From: Epiperipatus broadwayi
Lineage: Eukaryota; Onychophora; Udeonychophora; Euonychophora; Peripatidae
Assembly: GCA_028023455.1 (NCBI GenBank)
Contig: JAQFVV010000184.1
Coordinates: 746,001 to 810,000 of the forward strand
DNA: 64,000 bases
Direction of reading: 5' to 3'
Below the pieces are notes generated by a model that saw only the letters and a program-made list of their open reading frames with translations, ran no database searches and was not told the DNA's origin. The translations under genes and the position numbers were made by a program. Within the stretch, counting starts at the first letter, position 1. Each line of letters begins with the position of its first letter. Shown here piece after piece: positions 24,521 to 35,798 of this stretch.

Positions 24521-26011
24521 AAGCAATTTTTAATACACTACTTACAAGCACATCATTCACTACAATGACAATTTTTCACTTCTTATTTTATTGATGAAAA
24601 AAGTTTTGTTAAAAATATTCTATAAGCAGTCTCCGATAGCAAAAAAGTTTAGGTAATATCTGGACACACAATAAAAATAGAAATCAATATTGGTTTTCAT
24701 CTCATATGACATTATTCTGTAATCTTATCCTAATCAGAACAATTGTTGCAGGAGCAATCTTTAGTGTTGCAAATTATATTATACTCATATGCTAAAAAAA
24801 GATTGTTATAATCAGCAATAGATATTTTTGTTGCTGGAACTATAATGGAAGTAAGACTAGTTTGTTTGTTTTTACAAAAAAAAATTGAACAAAATTGAAA
24901 ATTGAGTCAAGAACCTGAAAATTAGTAAAATTATTTAATAAAAATAATAAACATTATATATATATTACAATATATATAATAATATATATATAATAAAAAT
25001 ATAAATAATATATATAAATAATATACTTTCCATATTATTCAAATCCCCCCCATTAAAGACTAGATATTATCAAATTAAAAAAATAACAAAAGTTTATAGT
25101 TAAAAAATCATTATTATTTTAGTTTATATATATATAAATAATATTTTCATATATATATATATATATATTGAAATAGATATACTGTTCCACATATATATAT
25201 TCAAAAGATCCCCCCCCCCATTTAAAAAAGACTAGCATGATTTGATCAAATTAAAAAAAGAAATAAAGCAAAAAGTTTATAGTTAAAAGAAAATCATTAT
25301 TGATTTTATAGTTTCAAATTATGATGTAAATAAAAGCTGGCATTTATTAAAAATATTACATTTTTAATTTTTGGAACAATGTTTTCAAATAAAGTGTGAT
25401 TACAGCTTGAGGCAATCTTAATGAATTGGAAAACATAGCTTAAACCTTATGCTTTCTTATCTTTGCCATGAAAAGGATTGTCCAATTATTAAGAAGAAAA
25501 GAAGCACTCAGGCTTAAATGAGAGCAGTATGCAAATTAGGTACAGTGGGAAAGGCTGCTTAATCAATCCACAGGTCAGAATATAAATAGTCAAGTTGGAT
25601 GTTCAGTGCAGATTAGATTGGATTTTTAAAGTGTATGTTTAAAAAGGATTTTTTTTGAAAGATTTTTTGAAAAAGATAGTAAGAAAAGTGAAGAATTAAA
25701 AAGTTAAAATTCTTATTTAAGTGTTACTCAACTCTGACTTTCATCACCTTGGAATATAACCTTTACAACCACTATTAATAATGGAAAAAGAAAACATTAT
25801 TAAGGGAATTGTACTGATGGAAGACTAAACCAACAGCTTCATCTCTTCATCAAGCCATGATTTTTCTAGATTTTCCTGGGATAGACATCATAAAAAGAAG
25901 ATAATGCCATTCAACTGAAATGTGATGCCCCTTTTGAAAGCAGTTACATCATGGATATGAAAAAACAAACTGGATAAATGAAGGTAATGATTTTATAAAA
26001 ATATTCGATAC
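24521..26011. other. AT-rich non-coding DNA with TA-rich tracts
   Basis: TA-rich runs lie at about 24955-25025 and 25130-25200, and C-runs at about 25045 and 25210. A GC-richer patch at 25490-25620 holds promoter-like motifs (described separately). No coding frame longer than a few dozen codons follows it. Confidence 0.5.
25529..25608 (+). promoter_or_regulatory. Possible core promoter: octamer, TATA box, initiator-like
   Basis: An exact octamer word, ATGCAAAT (25529-25536), is followed 45 bp later by TATAAATA (25581-25588) and then by TTCAGTG (25602-25608), which resembles an initiator. The first downstream ATG frame (about 25780) is only some 15 codons long. The spacing from TATA to the initiator-like A (about 24 bp) is slightly short. 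This is motif matching in AT-rich DNA and could be chance. Confidence 0.25.
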
Positions 26012-26530
26012 TATGTGCGTTTATAGAAGACAAGACAAAATGTATTTCTTAAACTAAAATTATATGTGTTTTTAAAAGACAAACAAAACGTCTTTATTAT
26101 AAATAAAAAAAAAGGAATTATTAATAAAAATAGCTGTGTAAAAATACGTTCTGTTAATAATAAATTGTAAATGATAAATATTAAAAATATCTATAATCAA
26201 AAGGCATTTTTAATAAGGATTGACTTTTCATCTACAGATACATTTGAATTAAAATAAACTAAAAAACAAATACTTGTAATGATTTTATTTTTTTTTATTT
26301 TTTCATATTTATATGTGTTTATAAAAGATAAAACAAAACATCTTTCTTAAAAAAGAAAAAGAAAATTATGAACAAATTTAGCCATGGAAATACGTTTTAT
26401 TAAAGATAAATTATAAATACTAAAATACTTATAATCAAAATGCATTTTTAATAAGGATTCACTTCTCATCTGCAGATACATTTGAATTAAAATAAACTAA
26501 AAAACGAATACTTATAATGATTGATATTAT
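26012..26530 (+). repeat. Diverged tandem duplication, about 245-bp unit
   Basis: Unit 1 (about 26050-26290) and unit 2 (about 26300-26530) share gtgttt-taaaaga-aaa-aaaac, ataataaggatt-actt-tcatct-cagatacatttgaattaaaataaac and aatact-ataatgatt. A partial third copy of the unit start is at 26012-26050. It ends about 30 bp before the 5' LTR of the first gypsy element. No coding potential was seen. Confidence 0.8.
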
Positions 26531-26559
26531 TGATTTACAAATAAATATACCTAGAAGCG

Positions 26560-27651
26560 TCAGAAATACTGAGCTATTACAGATAACTCTAACTGGCTAA
26601 TAAATAAATGCAGCTGCTGATCAACTTATATGAAGAAATATACGTCTGTGGCAGACCAAACAATAATATTTTTGATAGATTAACTAACTTATAACTGGAA
26701 CTTTGAATTAGAGGTAAAATATAAAATGTTAAAGAACTTGCATTCTTTAACTCATATTGCCCTATTATTGGATACATACCAAGATACACAATGAACTGTA
26801 AATAAAATATTTGTAATTGAGCAGATTCAGTTACACAATGGACTGTAAACAAAATATTTGTAATTGAGCAAATTCAGTTACACAATGGACTGTAAATAAA
26901 TTATTTGTGAAATAAGTGAAACTCTGAATTAAATACAATGCTAGCAGTTATCTTCATTAGTATATCTGCAAAAGATATCTTTATACAAGAATAATTAAAC
27001 CACATTCCATGTGACTACTACCTAAAATAATACAAATCACAATTAAGTGAAACTCTGAATTAAGTGCTATTAGTTGTCTTCATTACTCTCTCTGTTGTCT
27101 CAATATGTCACACTCCTCTCTGTGAAATAACTAAATGATTACAGATATAAACTGTTAAAGAACTGTTGAGAGAAGGATTTTATTATACTCTCAACAGATT
27201 ACATTTTCTTTTTTTAAAGTCATATAGAAATATTTTGCTTGATGGACCTTTATTTAAACTTGTTATTAAATAAAATTATTGTTATTTAAAATTAATCTTA
27301 GTTATCCAGTTATTCAATTCTATTTTGTTTTTATTGCATCACTCATCATTCATTGCACTTGTTCATGAGAATCTAATGCCTACTGAGTTATGTCTGGCAT
27401 AACTAGACCTAGGTAAGACAGGTTGTAGTGAGATGGAACTTTAGTGGTACCAAATATATAAATGTCTAGATGTCTAGATGCTTCCAGCCTCTATGGTGCT
27501 ACATCCACTGATGAGCAGGAAATATTGGTGTAGGGGGGGGTTAACATCTGCATTGGGTAATGCCAATTGATAGTTCCTTCCTGCAACATGCTCATCAGGA
27601 AATTGTTACAACCGAGGTAAGAAAAGGTTTGTGTGTGGTGGTCTGATTACA
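26560..27651 (+). repeat. 5' LTR of gypsy element 1
   Basis: Matches 32374-33505 throughout, beginning tcagaaatactgagc and ending ttaca. The exact outer edge is uncertain because a TG start is visible only in front of the 3' copy (32370). It contains three copies of a 47-bp tandem unit and a short hairpin, gttgagagaag and ctctcaac, near 27165-27198. Confidence 0.9.
26786..26909 (+). repeat. 47-bp minisatellite in 5' LTR, 2.6 copies
   Basis: Units start at 26786, 26833 and 26880 with acacaatg-actgtaaa. The 3' LTR carries one more unit (see 32604-32777), so copy number changed between the LTRs. Confidence 0.93.
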
Positions 27652-27652
27652 T

Positions 27653-27672
27653 TTGTCGCCCTACTGTGAGGC
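27653..27672 (+). other. Primer-binding site, lysine-tRNA-like, degenerate
   Basis: TTGTCGCCCTACTGTGAGG starts two bases after the LTR end. It resembles TGGCGCCCAACGTGGGG, the site used with tRNA-Lys in many retroelements, with several changes and one inserted base. Position supports the call more than sequence does. Confidence 0.5.
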
Positions 27673-28045
27673 CTTATCTAACTAGCCTATCCATAGGCAT
27701 AAGCAGATCATGATTCTGTGATAGGAACAGTGCATATGATGCAGTGATGTGATTTATTCAAAAAGGGTGGGAAAATAAAATTTAAAAGAAAAAGAACATA
27801 AAAATGAATGGCATAAATGGTAGATAAAAAATAAAACAGGCATAACAAAGACTTGGAGTTAAATCATGGTATGGATGGAGAGAGAAGCTTATCAAAATTG
27901 AAATAAAAAGTACAAATAAAATTTTAAAAAAAATATTGATAATAACCAGATCGAAAACAAAAAAGATGATGAATACAGAAAGTATAGAGAAAATAAACAA
28001 GAAGACAAAGCAGATGATCGAAAGCAATCACAGACAACAGGAGAG

Positions 28046-29307
28046 ATGTCCATGTTGGGCCAGTTAATGAAAATGATAAAAGAAAATAACAAAAAACAGA
28101 GAGAACCGAGAGAAGAAGACAACAAGAAAAGAGAGGAAGAGAAAAAAGAACATAGTGAACAGAGAGAAGATAACAAAAAAGAGATAAAGAAAAAGAAGAA
28201 GACAACAATAAAATGGATGAACAAAGAGAAGAAGATAACAAGACAAGAGATGAACAGAGAGAAGAAGACAACAAGAAAAGAGAAGAACAGAGAGAAGACA
28301 AAAGAGAATTGAAAGAACAAATCAGAGAAATAACTGAAAGCCAAAATGAAAAGTTCGACCAGTTAATAAAAGAGATGACTAACAAAATATTAAAAATTAA
28401 GGAGGAAGTGATGGAGGAAGTAAAAGGCTCATTAATAGAGCAGAAAGTTAAAATGACCCAGATATGTGAGGCCATGGATACAAAAATTATAAGAAATGCA
28501 AGAATCCATGCAGGAGAGGTGGATATATTGACCACCCAGATGAAAGAGATAGAAATAAAAAATAGCAATACATTGCCTAAACAAGGAAAGGCAGAAACAG
28601 TCCCAAAAGAAAGTCAAAAAGAGAATTACCAAGTTAGTCATGAAGTCCCTATAACTAACCAGATGTCTGGAATTGTAAACCAATTCTTAAAAATCAGAAC
28701 TTTTTCAGGGAGCTGTAATGAAGCACCTATAGAATATGCAAAAAGTTTGGAGAAATACTTTAGTATTAATGTATTGACAGAAGAGGCAAAGCTGGCAATA
28801 GCATGTAGTCATCTCCAAGGTGCAGTGCAAGCATGGTGGGATTCACTGTTCACCCAACCTATAAATTTTGATGATTTTAAAGGAGCACTAATGAGCTGCT
28901 ACTGGAGCAATGATTATCAGGAGGGGATTAAATATAAGGTGTCCCAGGAGAAATGTCCCCCTGGAGAATCTTATACACCCTTCTTTAGAAGACAGGTGGC
29001 CAGGTTGAGAGCCTTGACATCTGACCCCCTATCTGAACTCCAGATTATTAGATTGATATGGCACAGCTTCCCAAGTTACATAGAAAGAATGCTAATTGGG
29101 ACTGATCATCGATCTATTGAGCAGTTTGCTGAACTACTAACAGCATATGATAGCTGTGGGGCATCAGCAACCAAGGAAGTAGGAGCAAAGCAAGCACAAA
29201 ACAAACCTCCCTATAGAAGAAATGATGGGCCTAGAATAGAAGCCATCAGATACAAAAGGAAAATGCCTCCCAGAAAGTATAACAACTATGACCCACCACC
29301 ATGGTAG
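28046..29307 (+). pseudogene. gag of gypsy element 1, frameshifted
   Basis: The capsid-like polyprotein begins in one frame at 28046 (MSMLGQLMKMIKE, open without ATG back to 27920) and moves to a second frame near 28171-28213. Both frames continue the same charged REEDNKK-type repeats, so a single indel in an A-rich run is the likely cause. The N-terminal 120 residues are a K/E/R-rich coiled coil. The retrotransposon gag domain follows: FSGSCNEAPIEYAKSLEKYF, IACSHLQGAVQAWWDSL, YWSNDYQEG and FFRRQVARLRALTSDPLSEL. No CCHC zinc knuckle was found. The stop at 29305-29307 is followed by more gag-like codons, so it may be premature. The domain is clearly homologous to the gag at 53160-54608. Confidence 0.88.
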
Positions 29308-29723
29308 CATCACCAAAGAAATGAAGTACCACCATGGAAAAGACAAAGAAGATATTCAACAGGCAATATGCACAGCCCATACCAAACCTGGGTTATAAGA
29401 AGGTTAAATAGTGATGATGACCTGTGAAGAAGTGTGGGTACAACCACTGAACCACAGAAAAAAGAACAAGTGGGAAGCAACCACGATGATATCTGGCCTG
29501 ACAAACATCCAAAGAAGGGACAAGAAACTGATCCCAAAAGACTAAATTATGAAGGGTTAAACAGGAAAGGACCTCGATAAATGATTCCTCACCTAGGGAT
29601 CCTAGCAATAAGCTGAGGAATCAAGAGATAAGTAATAGCAAATGCTTAATGGCTAATATGATTTGTGATTAGGAAGAGAAAGTCCCTCAATATAATATGC
29701 AGCAATTCCCCAAAATGTAAATA

Positions 29724-29975
29724 ATGCTGGAGGGTATAATCATTGAAACTTTGTTGGATTCAGGGAGTCAGGTGTCTGTGATCTCTGAAGAGTTGTATGG
29801 CCAGATGAAATTGTTAAATCCTGACATTAAAACCCTACCACTCAAAGCAACTCAAGTTACATTAGCCAATAATAGGAAAGCTCAGGTGAAATCCAAACAG
29901 ATATGGATTCAAATGTGGATAGGAAAAACCCAGCTTAATCATGCCTTTTTAATAATGAAGGGACTAAATACATAA
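29724..29975 (+). pseudogene. Retroviral-type aspartic protease fragment
   Basis: The translation contains ETLLDSGSQVSVIS, the active-site loop of retropepsins with DSG where DTG or DSG is expected, followed by LPLKATQVTLANN. Its frame differs from gag and from the RT that follows. About 84 residues remain open, close to a protease monomer without its C-terminal helix. Confidence 0.8.
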
Positions 29976-30093
29976 AGCTTTGGTGGGAGCACATATAATG
30001 CCCCAAATTTATTGCATGTTGGACTTTTAGAAGTGTCAAGTCATATGTAGAGATGAAGTCATACCCTTTACCCTGCAAGAAACACATAATTCA

Positions 30094-31137
30094 GTGGGAA
30101 TGGGTTGTATCCAGAAAGATCCACCATGGCAAATGATTGAATCAAAGATTCAAGAATCCTCACTGATAAAAGAAAGGCAGGAGCAGATAGAAAGGCTGCT
30201 GAAAGAATATCAAGATATTTTCTCAGAAGTGCCAGGGACTATTCATGGGTATGAACATCGAATAAAGATGACCGATGAGCAACCATACCAGTCCTGGTCA
30301 TATCCTGTACCCCATCAGTATAAACCAGAAGTGGAAAAGCAACTGATGGAAATGATAGGATGGGGAATCATTTCAAAGTGTTCATCCCCTTTTAACAATC
30401 CACTAGTAGTCGTGAAAAAAAAGAATGGTACTGTTCATTTATGCTTGGATGCACATCAACTGATTAGAATAACTGTGCCAGATCATAATATACCACCTTC
30501 GATTTATGAGTTACTAATAAAATTTTCGAGGGAAAAATGTCTTTACCACCCTTGACCTTACAGCCAGCTACTGGAAAATTAAGCTGCATCCTGAAGACAG
30601 GAGATATACGACATTCCGGTACAATGGATATTCATATCAATTTAACAGGATGCCCTTCAGGTTGAAAAACAGTAGATCTGGCCTGCTAAAGTGTCTGGAT
30701 AGAGTGTTGTCAGATGAAATCAAGCAAGTTGTAACAATGTATGTTGATGATGTGGTCATTGCATCGAAGAATTTAGAAGAACACATCTAACATTTAGGAC
30801 TTTTTTTTAAAGAGTGTAAAGAAAAGAGAATAAAAATTAACATAAAGAAGAGTACCTTGGTAGCGGGAGGAAGTAAAAATTTTTGGGCCACATCATCAAC
30901 AATCAGGGCATTAGACCCCAGTATGAAAAGATATAGGCTATTCAAAAGTTCCCAAGGTCTAAGACAAAGAAGCAAATTAGATCCTTCCTCAGGCTTTGCA
31001 ACTTTTATAATAAGTTTTATAAAGATTTTGCCCTCGATATGCAACCCTTACTTCAGTTAATAAGAAAGGATGCACCATGAAAATGGACCAGTGAACAAGA
31101 AGAGAACTTTGAATCAATTAAGAAGAAGTTTCTGGAA
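30094..31137 (+). pseudogene. Reverse transcriptase of gypsy element 1
   Basis: The first frame (30094-30555) covers the fingers region: YPVPHQYKPEVEKQL, WGIISKCSSPFNNPLVVVKK and LCLDAHQLIRITVPD. Near 30540 the frame changes. The next frame gives FTTLDLTASYWKIKLHP, FRYNGYSYQFNRMPF and the catalytic YVDDVVIAS (YVDD at 30740-30751), then meets a TAA at 30788-30790. A third frame near 30850-31060 continues weakly into the connection region. Order and motifs are those of Ty3/gypsy RT, and the breaks make it inactive. Confidence 0.9.
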
Positions 31138-31143
31138 TAAGTA

Positions 31144-31806
31144 ATGTTAACTTACCCAGACTTTATTAAGTCATTTTATCTGCAAACGGATAGCAGCAGT
31201 TATGGCCTGGGAGCTACCCTGTTCCAAGTTCATGAAGATAATCAACCGAGAGTTTTATATTTTATTAGCCGATTATTAAAAGGCCCAGAGTTGAATTATA
31301 CTGTGACAGAGAAGGAGGCTCTGGCAGTAATAGGGGCATTTCAGAAGTTTCACCAATTTTTCCTTGGGTCACAAGTGATCGTTATTTCAGATCACAAAAG
31401 TTTAGAGTTCCTGAACCACAGTTACTTAACCAATAGCCGTTTGGTGAGGTGGAGCCTGTTGCTTCAGGAATTCAATTATATGGTTCAATATTGTAAAGGG
31501 TAGAACAATGTAGTTGCAGATGCATTGAGCCGGAACCCTATTAAGTTGGAACAACATTTGTGGGCAGATAATGTGTGCATTGTGGCAGCAGATCTAAGCA
31601 ATGCAGAAGATGCTGAAACCAGTCTACACCAGCTGGAAGATCATCAGAAAGATGATGCATATTGTAGACAGGTGTTGGAAAAAATCGAAAAGCAGAAAAG
31701 GAAAAGGAGCCTGAACCAGGAAGCTAACAATGGAAATGATATGCAGTCAAAAAAGGGGTTTTGCAATATTGCATCAATACCTCTACTGATCAGTGGCAAA
31801 TTGTAG
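31144..31806 (+). pseudogene. RNase H domain and tether of gypsy element 1
   Basis: The frame reads LQTDSSSYGLGATLFQ, YTVTEKEALAVIGAF and VISDHKSLEFLNH, giving the D, E and D catalytic residues of gypsy RNase H. After SRLVRWSLLLQEFNY an in-frame TAG (31501-31503) sits just before NNVVADALSRNP, the usual end of the domain. The same frame then runs on to 31806 as the linker to integrase. Apart from the TAG this domain is the best preserved part of the element. Confidence 0.9.
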
Positions 31807-31811
31807 TGCCT

Positions 31812-32322
31812 TTAAAGATGCACAATCCACTTATTATAAACACCCATAGACTATATGGACATTATGGTGCAGAAACGACTTACCATGTGTTATGAAATTG
31901 GTTCTATTGGCCAAAGCAATACAAAGAGGTAGTGTCATTAATAAAAGGGTGTGAAATTTGCCAAAGAACCAAGCCACTGAATAAATCGTACTCAGGGTCC
32001 TTGAACCCAATTCTTGCAAGGGAGCCTAATGAAATTCTAGCAGTGGATTACTATGGCCCCTTGCCCCCATTTTGTCGGATGAAGTATTTGATGGTTGGGT
32101 ATGACATATTCTCCAAATGGGTAGTTGCATATCCCATACCTCAGGCTAATGCCCAAAACACTATAAAAGTGTTACAAAACTGAGATTTTAGCAAAGTGAG
32201 AAAACCTGATAATAATCTCTGATCATGGCACTCCATTTATCTCTACTGAATGGAAAAAATGGATCAGCAAGGAGAATATAAAGCATATACTGATATCTAT
32301 TTGTAACTCTCAATCCATGTGA
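31812..32322 (+). pseudogene. Integrase, truncated after second catalytic aspartate
   Basis: The zinc-binding part is visible as a histidine region (YGHYGAETTYH) followed by GCEICQRTKP. The core shows LAVDYYGPLPP with the first aspartate and, after a frame change near 32183, SDHGTPFISTEWKKW with the second. The glutamate of the D,D-35-E triad and the whole C-terminal domain are missing: the frame stops at 32322 and the 3' LTR begins about 50 bp later. A deletion reaching close to the LTR removed the end of pol. Confidence 0.85.
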
Positions 32323-32373
32323 ATGTGTAATGTGGGAGCTGGGTTGATTAATCAGGGTATACTTAAACATGAA

Positions 32374-33505
32374 TCAGAAATACTGAGCTATTACAGATAA
32401 TTCTAAATGGCTAATAAATAAATGCAGCTGCTGATCAACTTATATAAAGATATATACATCTGTGGCAGACCAAATAATAATATTTATGATAGATTAACTA
32501 ACTTAAAATGAACTGGAACTTTGAATTAGAGGTAAAATATAAACTGTTAAAGAACTTGCATTCTTTAACTCATATTGCCCTATTATTGGATACATACCAA
32601 GATACACAATGGACTGTAAATAAAATATTTGTAATTGAGCAGATTCAGTTACACAATGGACTGTAAATAAAATATTTGTAATTGAGCAGATTCAGTTACA
32701 CAATGGGCTGTAAACAAAATATTTGTAATTGAATAAATTCAGTTACACAATAAACTGTAAATAAACTATTTGTGAATTAAGTGAAACTCTGAATTAAATA
32801 CAATGCTAACAGTTATCTTCATTATTATATCTGCAAAAGATATCTTCATACAAGAATAATTAAACCACATTACATGTACTACTACCTAAAATAATACAAA
32901 TCACAATTAAGTGAAACTCTAAATTAAGTGCTATTAGTTGTCTTCATTACTCTCTCTGTTGTCTCAATATGTCACACTCCTCTCTGTGAAATAACTAAAT
33001 GATTACAGATATAAACTGTTAAAGAACTGTTGAGAGAAGGACTTTATTATACTCTTAACAGATTACATTTTATTTTGCTTGATGGACCTTTATTTAAACT
33101 TGTTATTAAATAAAACTATTGTTATTTAAAATTAATCTTAGTTATCCAGTTATTCAATTCTATTTTGTTTTTATTGCATCACTCATCATTCATTGCACTT
33201 GTTCATGAGAATCTCATGCCTACTGAGCTATGTTTGGCATAACTAAACCTAGGTAAGTCAGGTTGTAGTGAGATGGAATCTAGTGGGCCATTTGGAAAAC
33301 CAAACATATAAATGTCTAGATGCTTCCAGCCTCTATGGTGCTACATCCTCTGATGAGCAGGAAATATTGGTGTAGGGGGGGTTAAAATCTGCATTGGGTA
33401 ATGCCAATTGATAGTTCCTTCCTGCAACATGCTCATCAGGAAATTGTTACAACCGAGGTAATAAAAGGGTTGTGTAAAAGGGTTATGTGTGGTGGTCCAG
33501 TTACA
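32374..33505 (+). repeat. 3' LTR of gypsy element 1
   Basis: Second copy of the 26560-27651 repeat. It lacks a stretch present near 27210 in the 5' LTR, has one extra 47-bp unit, and carries an extra aaaagggtt near its end. It is preceded by a G-rich stretch (tgtgggagctggg, 32330s) that could be a decayed polypurine tract. It ends ttaca and runs straight into a TA-rich hairpin. Confidence 0.9.
32604..32777 (+). repeat. 47-bp minisatellite in 3' LTR, 3.7 copies
   Basis: Units start at 32604, 32651, 32698 and 32745. The first two are identical and the last two are more diverged. Confidence 0.93.
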
Positions 33506-33600
33506 ATATATATATATATATATATATAACTGGATATATAACTGGATTAGAACTGAATATAGATATATATATATATATATATATTCTAATTCAGTTATAA
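33506..33600. repeat. TA-rich inverted repeats next to the LTR
   Basis: Two (TA)n tracts (about 33507-33528 and 33562-33584) are separated by ctggattagaactgaat-type sequence that pairs with attctaattcagtt on the far side. Confidence 0.75.
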
Positions 33601-33892
33601 GACTTTTATTATCCCTGATAAATCATACTTATTAGAAAGTTTATATTCCTGATGGCACTATACAACAAAATAATGGAATCTACTTAAAAATTGCATAAGA
33701 ATATAATCTTCACATATTCATTATGGTTCTCAGCCTGTCAACATTAACACTAACAGATTCTGCTCATTTTAGTTTTAATTAAGGCTTTTCCTACTCCTGG
33801 TGCCTAATAAAAGTTCTGAAATTTTAATTTTGTGTAATTATTTCTGGTGCAACTTAATGATATAAGGTTCATTGAAATTCATGAAATACCAT
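33601..33892. other. Non-coding DNA
   Basis: No gene or repeat recognised. Confidence 0.5.
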
Positions 33893-34232
33893 TAAAATGG
33901 AGATGCTACTATAATTTTTAAAAGAATAATAAGAAATGTTAAAATATTTTTAATAATAATTAAGTGTTCTAGAGTATTTCCTCAATCTGCCTTCAGACAA
34001 AGAATTTACCGAACTTAATACAGATCTTTCTGAGTGAGAAAAAAATAATAATCCTTTAGATTCTTTAAACATATAATATCACTAAAATCAGAATTTTTGT
34101 AAGAATAATAAGAAATGTTAAAATACTTCTGATAATAATTGTTCTGGGTGGTTGCTCTATCTGCCTTCAGGCACAGAATTTGACACAGATTTTTCTAAAC
34201 GGGAGAAAAAATCTTTAGATACTTTAATTAAA
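33893..34232 (+). repeat. Diverged tandem duplication, about 175-bp unit
   Basis: Copies at about 33893-34078 and 34079-34232 share aagaataataagaaatgttaaaata, ctgccttcag-ca-agaattt and gagaaaaaa-tctttaga-t-tttaa. A short related phrase (tgctttcagatagacaattta) also occurs near 9320. Confidence 0.75.
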
Positions 34233-34762
34233 CATAATACTTTTTAAAAAATATTAAAACACTTGAGATAAAAAAATGTTTATTTAATTACAAAAAAAAA
34301 AAAAAGCACAAACAGAAAAAATTTAGAAAAAAAAAACAATTATTTAGAAATTGGACGTTTGGCAGAAATTGCTAAATTCATTTATTCTTTAATTTAACTA
34401 GTTTGCTGCACCCTTTAATCCCATTCTCCCTTCTGTGAGTCATACTTTAAAATAAAGACAAATTGCACATTCTGCTTTGATTAAGTGTATTTCTGATATT
34501 TAAAAAAATTTTTTTTATCTTATCAGACAGTAAGTAGTCTAAATAGTTTAATTATCAAATTAAAAGAGAAACAGTGTTAATTATTTTTAAATTAAAGGTA
34601 TTCTTTGAATGACAACAGAAATACGATAATCTTCTACATATATATATTTTAGAGAGAGAATTGTCAACATGGACATGAAGTGTTTATGTTTCTAGTTCAA
34701 TTGATAAGCAATTTGTTCACAAAGCAAATGTATAATGAGAAAGGATGATCTAAATTTTTATA
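34233..34762. other. AT-rich non-coding DNA
   Basis: Poly-A and poly-T runs only. Confidence 0.5.
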
Positions 34763-34770
34763 CTAGTAGC

Positions 34771-35322
34771 CAGGGCCTTGCAGAGAAAATGCAAGGCCCA
34801 GGGCAACAAATATTTTAGAAGCTCTTCAAAATTCAAAATAAGAACATGGTGGAAAAGAGAGAAGAAATGAGAGTTTTTACTTACAGGACCAAAATCAGGA
34901 TTTCATGAGAAATTAGTTATGAGTCACAGAAATGAGCAAGCAGATCAGATCCAGATAGCACTTGAATAGGGTAGATTCACCTAGCACTGTTAGTATCGTA
35001 AAATACTGTTATCACAGGACTGACTGATAGGGGACTGAGTCTATTAATTCTGCTGAGTGCTGTAGTCACTTTTATCGCCGAGTCATCAAATTTCCATCTC
35101 ATCTCTAAACTGGATTAAAATTTTGACTCATGATATACCTGCTTGGAAAAGTTTTACTTGAATATTTTTGGAGAGAAAATGTAAAATGAAGGCCATTCTA
35201 TGAGTTGCACATCACTTTGCCTTCTATATTTTTGTTTAATATTGAATTGCCAAATTGAAGCCCCTAATATTGCAAGGCCCAGGGCAGCTGCCTCTCCCAT
35301 CCCCCCTCTCTGATTGCCCCTA
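34771..35322. mobile_element. hAT-like non-autonomous element (552 bp)
   Basis: A GC-richer block starts cagggccttgcagaga and ends, on the other strand, tagggg-caatcagaga, so the ends form imperfect inverted repeats (about 11 of 16). It is flanked by 8-bp words ctagtagc (34763-34770) and ctagtggg (35323-35330), matching at 6 of 8 bases and centred on CTAG, as expected for a worn hAT target duplication. The word gcaaggcccagggca is repeated near both ends. There is no transposase frame. hAT is an inference from TSD length and terminal bases. Confidence 0.55.
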
Positions 35323-35330
35323 CTAGTGGG

Positions 35331-35798
35331 TAATTACAATATAAAGTTTTAAAATAAGAAAAGCATAAATAAGATTAGCTCAACTTCATCAATGATTGAT
35401 ATCTCATATGATAAAAGAAATGATTATTGAGGATATGCATAATAGGTTTTAATTTTTCTTTCTACTTTAGATGTCACTGGCATTCTGTTTGTGTTTATTT
35501 TTTTAATATTGAAACCTTGTCAAAGATATTGTAATGACAAAAAAATATCCAGTACAGGTTTGAACCTAGAACCAATGATACACAAAAGATATATATCAGA
35601 TATTAAATGAAATGGACCTGCATATATTTTGAGAGTCTTACAGATGTGTACATAAAATATTGTTTATAACAATAAGTTGGTTAATAAAATTTCAATAATA
35701 TCACAAATGTGATGATAATGAATAATGATTGGGATTTATAATCACAAGAACCCCTAACTATTTTGTGTTTTCTTGAAGGTTTGTGATGATGGTGTTCT
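35331..35798. other. Non-coding DNA with a possible SINE fragment
   Basis: At 35528-35580 the words attgtaatgaca and caggtttgaacct resemble the SINE-like repeats at 48785 and 60455. The rest holds nothing recognisable. Confidence 0.35.

Larger units (their letters stand above)
26560..33505 (+). mobile_element. Decayed Ty3/gypsy LTR retrotransposon, copy 1
   Basis: Direct repeats of about 1.1 kb (26560-27651 and 32374-33505) enclose an internal region with gag, protease, reverse transcriptase, RNase H and integrase, in the Ty3/gypsy order. A primer site resembling the lysine-tRNA type starts 2 bp after the 5' LTR. Frames change between every domain, stops occur in gag, RT and after RNase H, and integrase stops before its third catalytic residue. 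The LTRs differ by many substitutions and indels, so the insertion is old. The pol motifs resemble elements common in arthropods and other invertebrates. Confidence 0.93.

Noticed and set aside
26780-26910. CRISPR-like array
   Set aside because: The 47-bp units are contiguous without unique spacers and lie inside an LTR of a eukaryotic retroelement.
27892-28568. Minus-strand frames of 150-214 codons rich in F, L and S opposite gag
   Set aside because: They are the antisense of the purine-rich, K/E/R-coding coiled-coil part of gag. The low-complexity hydrophobic composition is a by-product of that, and no membrane-protein family is recognisable.
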